The position numbers and the translations under genes are program-made. Positions 8,298-16,168 of a DNA stretch of 61,994 bases are shown in pieces. The notes under the pieces were generated by a model. That model was not told where the DNA came from. It saw only the letters and a list, made by a program, of their open reading frames with translations, and did not search any database. Source of the stretch: Rhodoplanes serenus. Lineage in GTDB: Bacteria; Pseudomonadota; Alphaproteobacteria; Rhizobiales; Xanthobacteraceae. The DNA is taken from assembly GCA_945897515.1 (NCBI GenBank), contig CAMDFO010000023.1:1-61994 (forward strand), given 5' to 3'. Each line of letters begins with the position of its first letter. Positions within the stretch are counted from its first letter, which is position 1.

Positions 8298-8990
8298 ATG
8301 ATTGCATGCGACGTTCAAGATCGGGTGGCGCGTATCGTTATCCGTCGTGCCGAAGCGGGGAATGCGCTGACCGCTGACTTGATCCGGCGGCTGCGCGATG
8401 TCTTCCGCGATCTCTACGCCAGCTCCACCATCGTGACTCTGACAGGCGACGGTCCCGATTTCTGCCTGGGGCGCGATCGAAACGAGCCGAAATCCGGCAC
8501 GCTTTATGATGCATTCAGTCTCGTGACCGAGCTGAACACCTGCATATCCGATTTTCCCGGAATCATGATTTCGGCGATACGCGGCCGGGCGCACGGATTG
8601 GGCGTCGGTCTGGTCATGCGGTCCGACATCGCGATCGCAAGCAGCGACGCCACCTTCGGTCTGGACGAGGTGCAACTTGGAATCCCGCCGATGTTCATCA
8701 TGGCCGTGATCGGCGACCATCTGGCTCCCAAGCACGCGCTCGATGCGATCCTGACCGGAAGAGAATTCAGCGCCAACGAAGCACTTCAAATGGGATTGGT
8801 TTCACGGGTGGTCCCGACGTCCGCACTCGAATCCGGCCTGGACGATCTCGTCGCCGAACTGGCGACGCGCGATCCCGAGGTGATCCGCGCATGCAAAAGC
8901 TATTTTCGGACCGTCGGCTCCGTGCCAAGCCAGGGACGATCGGCCTTCGCATTGGTGGAACAGACCAAATTCGCGATGTCCAAGCACTGA
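8298..8990 (+). CDS. Enoyl-CoA hydratase/isomerase (crotonase) family protein
   Basis: A 230-residue crotonase-fold protein. The ATG at 8298 is chosen because AAGGAGA lies 7 bases upstream; an ATG six codons earlier lacks this. The two oxyanion-hole segments are FCLGRDRNEP and IRGRAHGLGVGL. Of the two glutamates used by true hydratases, the first position (usually in GCELALACD) is Leu here, while the second is kept in FGLDEVQLGI, so an isomerase or another crotonase activity is more likely than hydration. It converges on the enamidase-like gene with six bases between stops. Confidence 0.8.
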   Translation: MIACDVQDRVARIVIRRAEAGNALTADLIRRLRDVFRDLYASSTIVTLTGDGPDFCLGRDRNEPKSGTLYDAFSLVTELNTCISDFPGIMISAIRGRAHGLGVGLVMRSDIAIASSDATFGLDEVQLGIPPMFIMAVIGDHLAPKHALDAILTGREFSANEALQMGLVSRVVPTSALESGLDDLVAELATRDPEVIRACKSYFRTVGSVPSQGRSAFALVEQTKFAMSKH

Positions 8991-8996
8991 CCTGGG

Positions 8997-10193
8997 TCAG
9001 TGCGAGCTTCCGGAGAAATCGCGGGGCAGCTTGCAGCTGGCGACCCGGACATTTCTGATCGAGCCGGGCGTATTGCGGCTGCGCCCGACAAATCGGGGAA
9101 CGCCGTCAGAAACCACGGCCGCCACCGCGGCGATGTCGCCGTTTCGCAATGCATCGAGCGCATTGTCCTGCGAGCCGCCGGCGCAGGCGTCAATCACCAC
9201 GACGTCGGCATCCCGGCCTGCCCTGAGATAGCCGCTGTTGAGCCGATAGACATCCGCATTGTTGCCGGTTGCAGCGGCGATGGCCCATTCCACCGGGATT
9301 TTTGCGAGGCTGACCAGATGCGAGATCGTGTACAGCATGCCCAGGGGCATGATTCCGCTTCCGGTCGGAGTATCGGTCGCGATCAAAAGTCTTTCGAACT
9401 GATTAGCTCCCTTCAGCAGTTCCGCGGTCCAGAGGCAGGTTCGCAGATTTCCGGCCGTGCAAACCTGGAGCGCAATGGAGGTTTCCTCGACCAGCCGCGG
9501 AAAGTCGCGGTCAGGCATGGCAATCGGACCACCGTTCACGTGGAACGAAACGTGCGGCTGCATCGCGATCAGGTGGTCGGCCCAGATCCCCGACGATCCG
9601 GGGATTGATGAGCCGCCGGTATGAACGGTGGTGATCATGCCGTGTTGCCTGGCCCAGCGGATCATCGGCGCATACTCGAACGGCGTTTCGAATGCACCAA
9701 AGCCCGCCTTTGCGAGCCACACGCCCTTGCGTGCCAGTTCGGCAAAGTCCTGCTCCTGAAGACCCGGCTCCAGGATCACCGACCCTGCGCACACGCGCAT
9801 GCCTCCGGGACGATAGTCCAGGAAGGACTTCAACGCGGCCACCGCCAGCGCCTTCACCCCTTCGGGATCTTTCGGTCGCCCGGGAACGTGCACCTCCGAG
9901 GCGGTGATGCAGGTCGTGGTCCCGCCGTGCACATAGCTTTCGAGGAAGCCGACGGTGCGCTGACGCGGCGTGTAGTCGCCGAACGTGATGTGGACATGCG
10001 AATCGATCAGGCCCGGGATGGCGACGGCCCCATCCGCGTCGATCACCACATCGCACTCGGCGACCTGAGAGGCTGCGGCAGTCCCCACATGGGTGATCTT
10101 GCCGTCGTTCATGACGATCGAGTCACCCGTCGCGTAGGACTCGCGCCAGTCGCCGGTCAGAATTGATCCCAGATTGACGATTGCTGTTTTCAT
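8997..10193 (-). CDS. Enamidase-like amidohydrolase
   Basis: A 398-residue metal-dependent amidohydrolase. Metal-site elements are visible: DSHVH (His66, His68), VHTGGSSIPGSS (His191), FHVNGGP (His218) and ATDTPTG (Asp274). Lys162 in LAKAGFG sits where amidohydrolases carry the bridging metal ligand. The combination GDYTPRQRT, HVPGRPKDPEG, HTGGSSIPGSS and SRNTP closely recalls the enamidase of anaerobic nicotinate fermentation, which opens the ring of 6-oxo-tetrahydronicotinate. That resemblance is from memory of the family. It lies 35 bases after the PF06684 gene in the same direction and near an FAD monooxygenase, suggesting catabolism of a cyclic amide or N-heterocycle. Confidence 0.7.
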   Translation of the reverse strand: MKTAIVNLGSILTGDWRESYATGDSIVMNDGKITHVGTAAASQVAECDVVIDADGAVAIPGLIDSHVHITFGDYTPRQRTVGFLESYVHGGTTTCITASEVHVPGRPKDPEGVKALAVAALKSFLDYRPGGMRVCAGSVILEPGLQEQDFAELARKGVWLAKAGFGAFETPFEYAPMIRWARQHGMITTVHTGGSSIPGSSGIWADHLIAMQPHVSFHVNGGPIAMPDRDFPRLVEETSIALQVCTAGNLRTCLWTAELLKGANQFERLLIATDTPTGSGIMPLGMLYTISHLVSLAKIPVEWAIAAATGNNADVYRLNSGYLRAGRDADVVVIDACAGGSQDNALDALRNGDIAAVAAVVSDGVPRFVGRSRNTPGSIRNVRVASCKLPRDFSGSSH

Positions 10194-10228
10194 GCGAACG
10201 AGCCCCGAGGATACTGGCGGCGGATAGG

Positions 10229-10804
10229 TCAAACCAGGCCGTCTTGTCCCTTCATATCCTCGAATTTCAATCCGCCGACTCGCGCGTCTATTCTCCCGCG
10301 ATTGGCAACGCAAAAGATGACGGCGATCTCGTCCGGCAAAGGGGCGTCCGGCAACAGCACGGTCATGCCGTCATAGTGTGAGCGAACGTAGAGCGCGTCC
10401 TTGGACGCAAGTGGAATATCAATCGGCGTTCCGGGTGGCGCCCTCTTGGTGAACGATGAAATCCAGGCCTTGCCGCCGCCGACCGCATCGCGGACTGGAT
10501 TTGCGAAGATCGTGGTCAGGAGTGCGTTGGCATGCTCCTGCTCACCGTCCAGGCCAGCGATGCCGGCTTTGCCGTAGCTTTGGATTTCGTAGGGGCCCAT
10601 GGTTTCGACCAGCAGCCTGCCCATTTCACGGCCGAGTTCCTCGCTGGCGGCGATCATAGGCTGCAAGTCCTCCACCTGCCGGCCTGCGTACGGATTTTCT
10701 ACAACCGCGACGACGGCAACCTTGCGCAGCGGGACCGACTGCTCATGGCTGGGATCGATATGATGTTCCAAGAAGCTGAACCATTTGCGGGTTTGCAGTT
10801 TCAT
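10229..10804 (-). CDS. PF06684 (DUF1185) 'amino acid synthesis' family protein
   Basis: A 191-residue protein starting at MKLQTRKWFSFLEHH, preceded by GAGGCGGG. The segments VAVVAVVENPYAGR, SYGKAGIAG, DGEQEHANALL and PDEIAVIFCVANRGRI are typical of the PF06684 family. Despite its database name, this family has no established enzymatic role and is often found in catabolic clusters with amidohydrolases. It is upstream of the enamidase-like gene on the same strand and divergent from the FAD monooxygenase. Confidence 0.75.
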   Translation of the reverse strand: MKLQTRKWFSFLEHHIDPSHEQSVPLRKVAVVAVVENPYAGRQVEDLQPMIAASEELGREMGRLLVETMGPYEIQSYGKAGIAGLDGEQEHANALLTTIFANPVRDAVGGGKAWISSFTKRAPPGTPIDIPLASKDALYVRSHYDGMTVLLPDAPLPDEIAVIFCVANRGRIDARVGGLKFEDMKGQDGLV

Positions 10805-10896
10805 CCCGTCGCGCCTCTGCTCGATCGACCACCGACGCGTTGTAGTGAATCTCGCCGGCGATCGAAAGCCCACATCCATCGAGATCGCGGGCATGA

Positions 10897-10926
10897 TTGA
10901 CATTTTATCACACGCCTTCCTATTAC
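10897..10926 (+). promoter_or_regulatory. Candidate sigma-70 promoter for the FAD monooxygenase
   Basis: A perfect TTGACA at 10897-10902 is followed after 18 bases by TATTAC at 10921-10926. Transcription would start near 10933 and give a leader of about 23 bases before the ATG at 10956. The region lies between two divergent genes. Confidence 0.4.
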
Positions 10927-10955
10927 AACAAAGCTCGAAGGCAGCGTAGGCAAGC

Positions 10956-12113
10956 ATGAGCGACGTTCGACGCATGTTGGTCGTTGGCGGTGGCGTCGGA
11001 GGCCTGACGGCGGCGGCGTGTTTCGCACGCCGGGGCGTGGAGGTCGTGCTGATCGAGAAACGCCCGACTTTCGACATCCCCGGAGTGGGACTGGGGCAGC
11101 CCGCAAACGCGCTGCGCGTCTATGAAACCCTTGGGCTTCTGGATGAGATACTCCAGACCGGGTTCACGTACGACCGCATGCACATTTTCGACGCCGGCCG
11201 GCGCCTGCTGGCCGAGCATAAATTCTTGCTTGGAGACGAGAGGATCCCGGCGTTCTGCGCACTCTCGCGGCTGGAGCTGCACAGAATTCTGCTGGGAGCG
11301 GCTGAACGCGCGGGCGTGCAGATCCGTCTCGGCGTTACGGCGTCTGAAATCAGCGACGAGAAGGACCGGGTGGGCGTCAAATTCTCCACCGGCGAGAGCG
11401 ATACGTTCGATCTGCTGGCTGGGTTCGACGGGATTCGTTCGGCGATCCGGCATCATCTGGTGGGAACGGCGTTCGTACCCCGCCCCTCCGGCTACGGCGC
11501 GTGGCGAGTGCAAATGCCCCGTCCGGATTTCGTCAGGGGAATGGAATTCCTGCAAGGCATCGGAAGCAAAACGGGAGCAATGCCGCTCAACGACGATACC
11601 ATGTACGTTTTCCATATCCGTCCCGAGGCGCCGGATGCATGGTTCGCGGAGAAGGACTACGCGAGCCTGCTGAAGGAACGCATGTCGCAGTATGGGAGCT
11701 ATGTCGCAGAGCTCTGCGCCACCCTCGATGCGAGTTCGGACATTGTCTATAGCCCGATGGAGCCGCTCATGCTGCCGTGGCCATGGTTTCGCGGGCGCGT
11801 GGTGATTGGCGGAGATGCCGCGCACACGTTTCCGCCTCATCTCACCCAAGGAGCAGCGATGGCGGCCGAAGACGGTTACGTTCTGGCGCGCGAAGTTCTC
11901 AATGCCGACGTATGCATGAATGACCGTCTGATGCGCTACTCGCAGCAGCGCTATGCCCGATGCGCATTTGTGTACACCTTCTCGCGTCAATGGCTTGACG
12001 ACGAACAGTCGATCCACACGCCGGAACAGATGGAAGCCGCCCGCACGGAAATTGCGATGAATGCATCCACCCGCATCGGCGCGAGCGATCGAATTCTGAA
12101 CAGCCCGATCTAG
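10956..12113 (+). CDS. FAD-dependent aromatic monooxygenase family protein
   Basis: A 385-residue group A flavoprotein hydroxylase. It shows the Rossmann FAD motif VVGGGVGGLTAA at residues 9-20, the central DGIRSAIR (DG motif) and the FAD ribityl motif GGDAAHTFPPHLTQGAAM. Such enzymes hydroxylate aromatic or heteroaromatic rings using NAD(P)H and O2 (salicylate, 6-hydroxynicotinate and similar). Substrate is not assignable. Divergent from the PF06684/enamidase pair, and followed 33 bases later by a DMT exporter in the same direction. Confidence 0.85.
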   Translation: MSDVRRMLVVGGGVGGLTAAACFARRGVEVVLIEKRPTFDIPGVGLGQPANALRVYETLGLLDEILQTGFTYDRMHIFDAGRRLLAEHKFLLGDERIPAFCALSRLELHRILLGAAERAGVQIRLGVTASEISDEKDRVGVKFSTGESDTFDLLAGFDGIRSAIRHHLVGTAFVPRPSGYGAWRVQMPRPDFVRGMEFLQGIGSKTGAMPLNDDTMYVFHIRPEAPDAWFAEKDYASLLKERMSQYGSYVAELCATLDASSDIVYSPMEPLMLPWPWFRGRVVIGGDAAHTFPPHLTQGAAMAAEDGYVLAREVLNADVCMNDRLMRYSQQRYARCAFVYTFSRQWLDDEQSIHTPEQMEAARTEIAMNASTRIGASDRILNSPI

Positions 12114-12146
12114 GCAGGCCAAAATCCTTTCGCTCGAGCCTCCACC

Positions 12147-13028
12147 GTGAGCACCTCACCCCCGCCTGCCGCACCGAGCCGGCTTACCGACCTCTGGCCC
12201 GGCATCATTGCCGCGTCGTCGTTTGCGATCTGCAACGTGCTCAGCAAGATCGTGTTGGCCGAGGGCTCCGATGTGCTCACGCTATCGCTGTTTCGCGGTC
12301 TCGTCGGCATCGCGCTGATGTTCATCTGGCTGCGGATCGGCATAGCGCCGCCGCCGCACACCCCACGCGCGCGCTGGATATCGCTCGGCCTCGGTATCCT
12401 GTTCGCCGGAGTGGTGTTCGGCCTGTTCGCGGCCATATCGATCGCCACGGTGCCGGTCGCGGTATTGACCTATTTCGTCTATCCGCTGATCACCGGGATC
12501 GTGGGCGGCCTGCTCGGCATCGAACGGATCGGCTGGCGCGGCGCGCTCACGGCGCTCACCGCGTTCTTCGGGCTGGCGCTGATGATCGGCGCGCATCCGC
12601 AGGAACTGGCGCTTTCCGGCCTTGCCTTCGCGGTCGGCGCAGCGATGTGCCGCGCCGCCATCCTCTTGCTCACGCGTGTGCTGCTGCAGGATTCCGACGC
12701 CCAGGTCACCACCTGGTATTTGCTGCTGTCGTCGACAGCGGTTCTCGCGTTGGCGGCCCTGCTGACGTGGAACTGGCAAGGGCCGCAGACCGCGATCGGC
12801 TGGGCAGCGATGATTGCGGTCAGCATCGGGACCACCATTTCGGTCCTGGCGCTGTTCGTTTCGATCAAGCGGATCGGCCCGTTCCGCACCGCGCTGATCA
12901 TGTATCTGGAGCCGCTGCTATCGACTGTTCTGAGCGCCCCGGTGCTGGGCGAGGTGATCACGCCGATCCAGGCCGTCGGCGGCGTCATCATGCTGGCCGC
13001 CCTGGTCGCATTTCAGCTTCGGCGCTGA
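12147..13028 (+). CDS. EamA/DMT family transporter
   Basis: A 293-residue membrane protein from a GTG start, with about ten hydrophobic segments in two halves and the EamA features SLFRGLVGIALM near the start and YLEPLLSTVLSAPVLGE near the end. Drug/metabolite transporters of this group usually export amino acids, nucleosides or other small metabolites. It follows the FAD monooxygenase closely and converges on the Rieske oxygenase gene with seven bases between stops. Confidence 0.85.
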   Translation: MSTSPPPAAPSRLTDLWPGIIAASSFAICNVLSKIVLAEGSDVLTLSLFRGLVGIALMFIWLRIGIAPPPHTPRARWISLGLGILFAGVVFGLFAAISIATVPVAVLTYFVYPLITGIVGGLLGIERIGWRGALTALTAFFGLALMIGAHPQELALSGLAFAVGAAMCRAAILLLTRVLLQDSDAQVTTWYLLLSSTAVLALAALLTWNWQGPQTAIGWAAMIAVSIGTTISVLALFVSIKRIGPFRTALIMYLEPLLSTVLSAPVLGEVITPIQAVGGVIMLAALVAFQLRR

Positions 13029-13035
13029 TGTCGGC

Positions 13036-14190
13036 CTATGGCTCGGACGTTTTCCTAGTCCCCGGCAACACGATCTTCGCGTAGGCTTCTTCAAACCACG
13101 CCATACGCTCCTCCAGCCCACCCAGGATCGGCGGCTCGTGCACCTGATGGGCGACCGATTGGAGTTGCTCGCAGGCGTCGTTGTCCTCCTTGAGGACCTT
13201 GCTGACGTAGTAGCGCACCCCGAGCTTGCGGCTCAGGGTGGTGAACGGACGAGTCCAGCGGTCATGCCACACATGGTTGGCGGCGAACGGCGCCGGATAG
13301 ATCCATGCGCGCATGACGGAGCGATCGGTCGTCACAGCCGAGTATTGCAGCACCAGGATGAACCAATACTGCGCATCCGAGCGGAAATGAGCGACCGCAA
13401 GGTTGGGAAAGACGTGAAACACACGATAGTTCACCGACACCCAGTTCCCGGCCTGGCATTCGGCGGCCATCTTGGTCAGCGCCTCCGGATCCGAGGTGGT
13501 GAAATAGGCATTGTGAATTCCGAAGCGTAGATAGCCGATGGCCTCACGCTTGAGATAACCACCCTTGCCGAACGTGCTCGGATGGATGGCGACGATATGA
13601 TAGTCCTCGACGCTGGTGTGATAACAGAGCCGCCAGTTGGCACGGACCTCGCGCGTCAGGTATTGCGGCACTGCGGTCGTTTCCGACATCGCCTCGAGAA
13701 TCGGGAAACTCTCGGCAAGAAACTCCGCAAGGCTTTCCGTCGCATCAGGACTGGGAAACCGCCCGAAGATGAACGAACCGCAGAGTTCGATCTCGACCGG
13801 CTTGAGCCGAGCATCGAGTTCCCGAGGGATTACGCCGAACAGTTCCTTGCACATCGGAATGCCGACGGCGCGCCCCTGACTGCCGTAACGCCAATGATGG
13901 AATCCGCAGACGATCGGTCCATTGCCTTTGTCCGCGGTTCGCAACGGAAAGAAGCGGTGCGCACAGCGGTTCTCGAATGCCTTCAGATCGGAGCCGAACC
14001 GCTGCACGAACACCGAACGGGTTGCGAGCGTAGCGCGGAACCAGTCGCCATCGTTGGCGACGTCTCTCGCAAGGCCGAGGAATGTCCAGACGTGCGACAG
14101 CTTCTCCTGCTCGTGCTGGAAGGCTTGCGGGTCGGTGAGCGTGCGCGCCCAGTCCGGCGGCATGCTGGTCGTGGCGGCGGCAGACGTCAT
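13036..14190 (-). CDS. Rieske non-heme iron oxygenase, alpha subunit
   Basis: A 384-residue terminal oxygenase; the ATG at 14190 has GGGAAG upstream (a TTG at 14205 is possible). The Rieske cluster ligands are Cys76, His78, Cys95 and His98 (CAH...CGFH). The mononuclear iron site is EDYHIVAIH with His198 and His203; the position that bridges electron transfer in naphthalene dioxygenase (Asp) appears to be Glu195. It is the last gene of an operon with a Bug protein, LigB, LigA and an SDR, which together look like ring dihydroxylation, dihydrodiol dehydrogenation and extradiol cleavage. No ferredoxin or reductase partner is present, and no beta subunit. Confidence 0.87.
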   Translation of the reverse strand: MTSAAATTSMPPDWARTLTDPQAFQHEQEKLSHVWTFLGLARDVANDGDWFRATLATRSVFVQRFGSDLKAFENRCAHRFFPLRTADKGNGPIVCGFHHWRYGSQGRAVGIPMCKELFGVIPRELDARLKPVEIELCGSFIFGRFPSPDATESLAEFLAESFPILEAMSETTAVPQYLTREVRANWRLCYHTSVEDYHIVAIHPSTFGKGGYLKREAIGYLRFGIHNAYFTTSDPEALTKMAAECQAGNWVSVNYRVFHVFPNLAVAHFRSDAQYWFILVLQYSAVTTDRSVMRAWIYPAPFAANHVWHDRWTRPFTTLSRKLGVRYYVSKVLKEDNDACEQLQSVAHQVHEPPILGGLEERMAWFEEAYAKIVLPGTRKTSEP

Positions 14191-14237
14191 GGATTCGCTT
14201 CCCAAAGCAGACGGGAACCCGGCCTTCTACACCAAAA

Positions 14238-15038
14238 TCAGTCGCAGCGCGCCGTCATTCCGCCGTCGACGACGATCTCAGTTCCAGTCACGAACCGGGC
14301 CTCCTCGGAGGCCAGGAACAGCGCGGCATTGGCGGTGTCGCGGCCATCGCCCATGAAGCCCAGCGGGATGCGCGCGACCCGCGATTTCAGCAGCGCCTCG
14401 ACATCTCCGCCGGCCCGCTGCTTGGCCAGCCGGACCTCAACCATCGGGGTATGCAGTTGCCCTGGAACCACGGTGTTCACGCGGATGCCCTTGGCGGCGT
14501 ACTGCACGGCGACGACGCGCGAAAAGCTGATCACGCCAGCCTTGGTCGAGGCGTAGCCGACCTGCGCGGCACCGGTCCAGCGCTGTCCGGACGTGGAAGC
14601 CAGGTTGACGATCGCGCCGGAACCCTGGCGTTCCATGATCGGCAGGACGTGCTTGCAGGTCAGGAACACGCTTTTGAGGTTGTAGTCGATCTGGCCGTCG
14701 AACACCTCCTCGGCCATTTCGACCGGCCCACCCGGAGCAGAGCCGCCGACGTTGTTGACCAGCACGTCGATACGGCCATAGCGGGCAACGCAGGCCTCGA
14801 CCATCGCCTTGACCGACGCATTGTCGGTGACATCGCTTTCGTGGGTGGCGACCTCGCCACCGAATTCGCGGATGCGCTCGACAGTTTCTTTCATCGCCTC
14901 GCCGTTCTTGTCGGCGGCGAAAATCCTGGCGCCCTCCTGTGCAAACCGAACCGCGGTGGCGCGGCCGTTGCCCCAGCCCGGGCCGACGCAGCCGGCGCCG
15001 GTCACCAGCGCGATCTTGTCCTGCAGCCGTCCTGCCAT
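14238..15038 (-). CDS. Short-chain dehydrogenase/reductase
   Basis: A 266-residue SDR. The cofactor motif is VTGAGCVGPGWGNGRATA, with a few residues inserted before the usual final glycine, then NNVGG and the catalytic YASTKAG (Tyr-x3-Lys). The C-terminal VDGGMTA is normal for classical SDRs. ATG at 15038 is used; a GTG at 15050 overlaps the LigA stop. In this operon a cis-dihydrodiol dehydrogenase role, feeding a catechol to the LigAB dioxygenase, is the natural inference. Confidence 0.87.
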   Translation of the reverse strand: MAGRLQDKIALVTGAGCVGPGWGNGRATAVRFAQEGARIFAADKNGEAMKETVERIREFGGEVATHESDVTDNASVKAMVEACVARYGRIDVLVNNVGGSAPGGPVEMAEEVFDGQIDYNLKSVFLTCKHVLPIMERQGSGAIVNLASTSGQRWTGAAQVGYASTKAGVISFSRVVAVQYAAKGIRVNTVVPGQLHTPMVEVRLAKQRAGGDVEALLKSRVARIPLGFMGDGRDTANAALFLASEEARFVTGTEIVVDGGMTARCD

Positions 15039-15042
15039 GGCG

Positions 15043-15321
15043 TCACGCACTCCTGTGGGGATCGCGCGCCTTCCGGATGCGTTCGCTGTAAACTTCGGTG
15101 GTCAGACCGAAAATCTCGTAGCGGGTGAGGAAGCTCAGCAGAAACGGATGCACACCGATCTCGAACAGGCGGGCGACGTCGCCGGCGAGCAACGTGTCGC
15201 GCTCGGCCGCTGTCAGATCGAAGCCCGCGATCGCGGCCTGCGGATCGCGCTTCATGGCCTCGCGAAACTCCAGATCGTCGAGCGTGCGGTGGCACAGCTT
15301 GTTGAGTTGATAGACGCTCAC
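15043..15321 (-). CDS. Extradiol dioxygenase small subunit, LigA-like
   Basis: A 92-residue protein from a GTG start placed one base after the LigB stop (TGA-C-GTG), so translation is coupled. VYQLNKLCHRTLDDLEFREA and the later FDLTAAERDTLLAGDVARL are the helical signature of the LigA family, the small subunit that caps the active site of type II extradiol dioxygenases. It is shorter than protocatechuate 4,5-dioxygenase LigA (about 139 residues) and close to the small subunits of biphenyl-diol-type enzymes such as CarBa. Confidence 0.83.
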   Translation of the reverse strand: MSVYQLNKLCHRTLDDLEFREAMKRDPQAAIAGFDLTAAERDTLLAGDVARLFEIGVHPFLLSFLTRYEIFGLTTEVYSERIRKARDPHRSA

Positions 15322-15322
15322 G

Positions 15323-16147
15323 TCAATTCCAGCGCCAGATGCCGTAAACCTCACCCTCGGCCGGTTGCAGTTGCATCGGCTCAGGCAAGCGGTCACCGAT
15401 CACACCAAGCGCGGCAATCCAGGTCAAGAGTTCGGCCGAAACGTTGCCGGCGCGCAGCATGCGTTCGGTCGTGGCCTCATCCAGAAGCTGTTCAATCTTG
15501 CCGCCCTGCATCAAACCGGCGGCGCGCTCGACCCACGCCGGATCGGGAACGCCCTGCCGCCGGCCCGGCGCGACCTTCGGTCCGCCGATCTCCAGCGAAA
15601 AGCTGCCGCTGGCCAGCGCTGCCACCCGCAACGGCTGCGCAAACGATTCCACCGCGGCCCGCATCGCCTGTCCGAGCGCATAGCACCGCCGCGCGGACGG
15701 CAGCGGCGGAACGAAGCAATTGATGAAGATCGGGATGATCGGGATGGTCATGCCGGGAGTCATGAAATGCAGCGGCACCATGATCGAGTGATCGACCTCG
15801 AAATCCTGCAGCAGCGCCAGGTCGAATCCGGCTTCGACGCCGGAGCTGCGCAGATGTGCGGCAAGCGCCGCATGGACCGGAACCTCGTAGCGCGGCATTG
15901 GCGTCCGGTCGTTCGGCCCTGCGGTGCGGTCGGCGACTCCGACCGCAAAGATCGGCAGGTTGTCGAGAAAGAACGTGCTGAAATGATCGCAGTCGAACAC
16001 CAGCAGCACGTCGGGCCGCGCCGCCGCGATCGCTTCCGCGACCCGGGCATAGCGCGGCACCACCGGATGGCTCGGTCCCTGTTTCTTTACCTGTTCGGGA
16101 ATATGCGGCGAATGCGGAACACCGAAGCCTGCGACAACCTCACCCAT
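15323..16147 (-). CDS. Extradiol ring-cleavage dioxygenase large subunit, LigB-like, atypical active site
   Basis: A 274-residue class III (LigB superfamily) protein. The iron ligands are kept at the expected places: His12 in GVPHSPH, His55 in DCDHF and Glu239 in SAELLTW. The general base of LigB (His195, in a GGxSH motif) is not there: the aligned stretch reads ASGSFSL, with Leu185 at that position. EVDHSIMVPLHF is a normal family segment. It may cleave an unusual diol, use another base, or be non-catalytic. It lies directly after the Bug-protein gene and before ligA-like. Confidence 0.8.
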   Translation of the reverse strand: MGEVVAGFGVPHSPHIPEQVKKQGPSHPVVPRYARVAEAIAAARPDVLLVFDCDHFSTFFLDNLPIFAVGVADRTAGPNDRTPMPRYEVPVHAALAAHLRSSGVEAGFDLALLQDFEVDHSIMVPLHFMTPGMTIPIIPIFINCFVPPLPSARRCYALGQAMRAAVESFAQPLRVAALASGSFSLEIGGPKVAPGRRQGVPDPAWVERAAGLMQGGKIEQLLDEATTERMLRAGNVSAELLTWIAALGVIGDRLPEPMQLQPAEGEVYGIWRWN

Positions 16148-16168
16148 GCCACGAACCCGCCGCGCGCC

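Noticed and set aside
8199-8789. N-terminal extension of DusA to 529 residues
   Set aside because: The extra frame overlaps the divergent crotonase gene and does not resemble Dus proteins; the ATG at 8198 gives the normal start and length.
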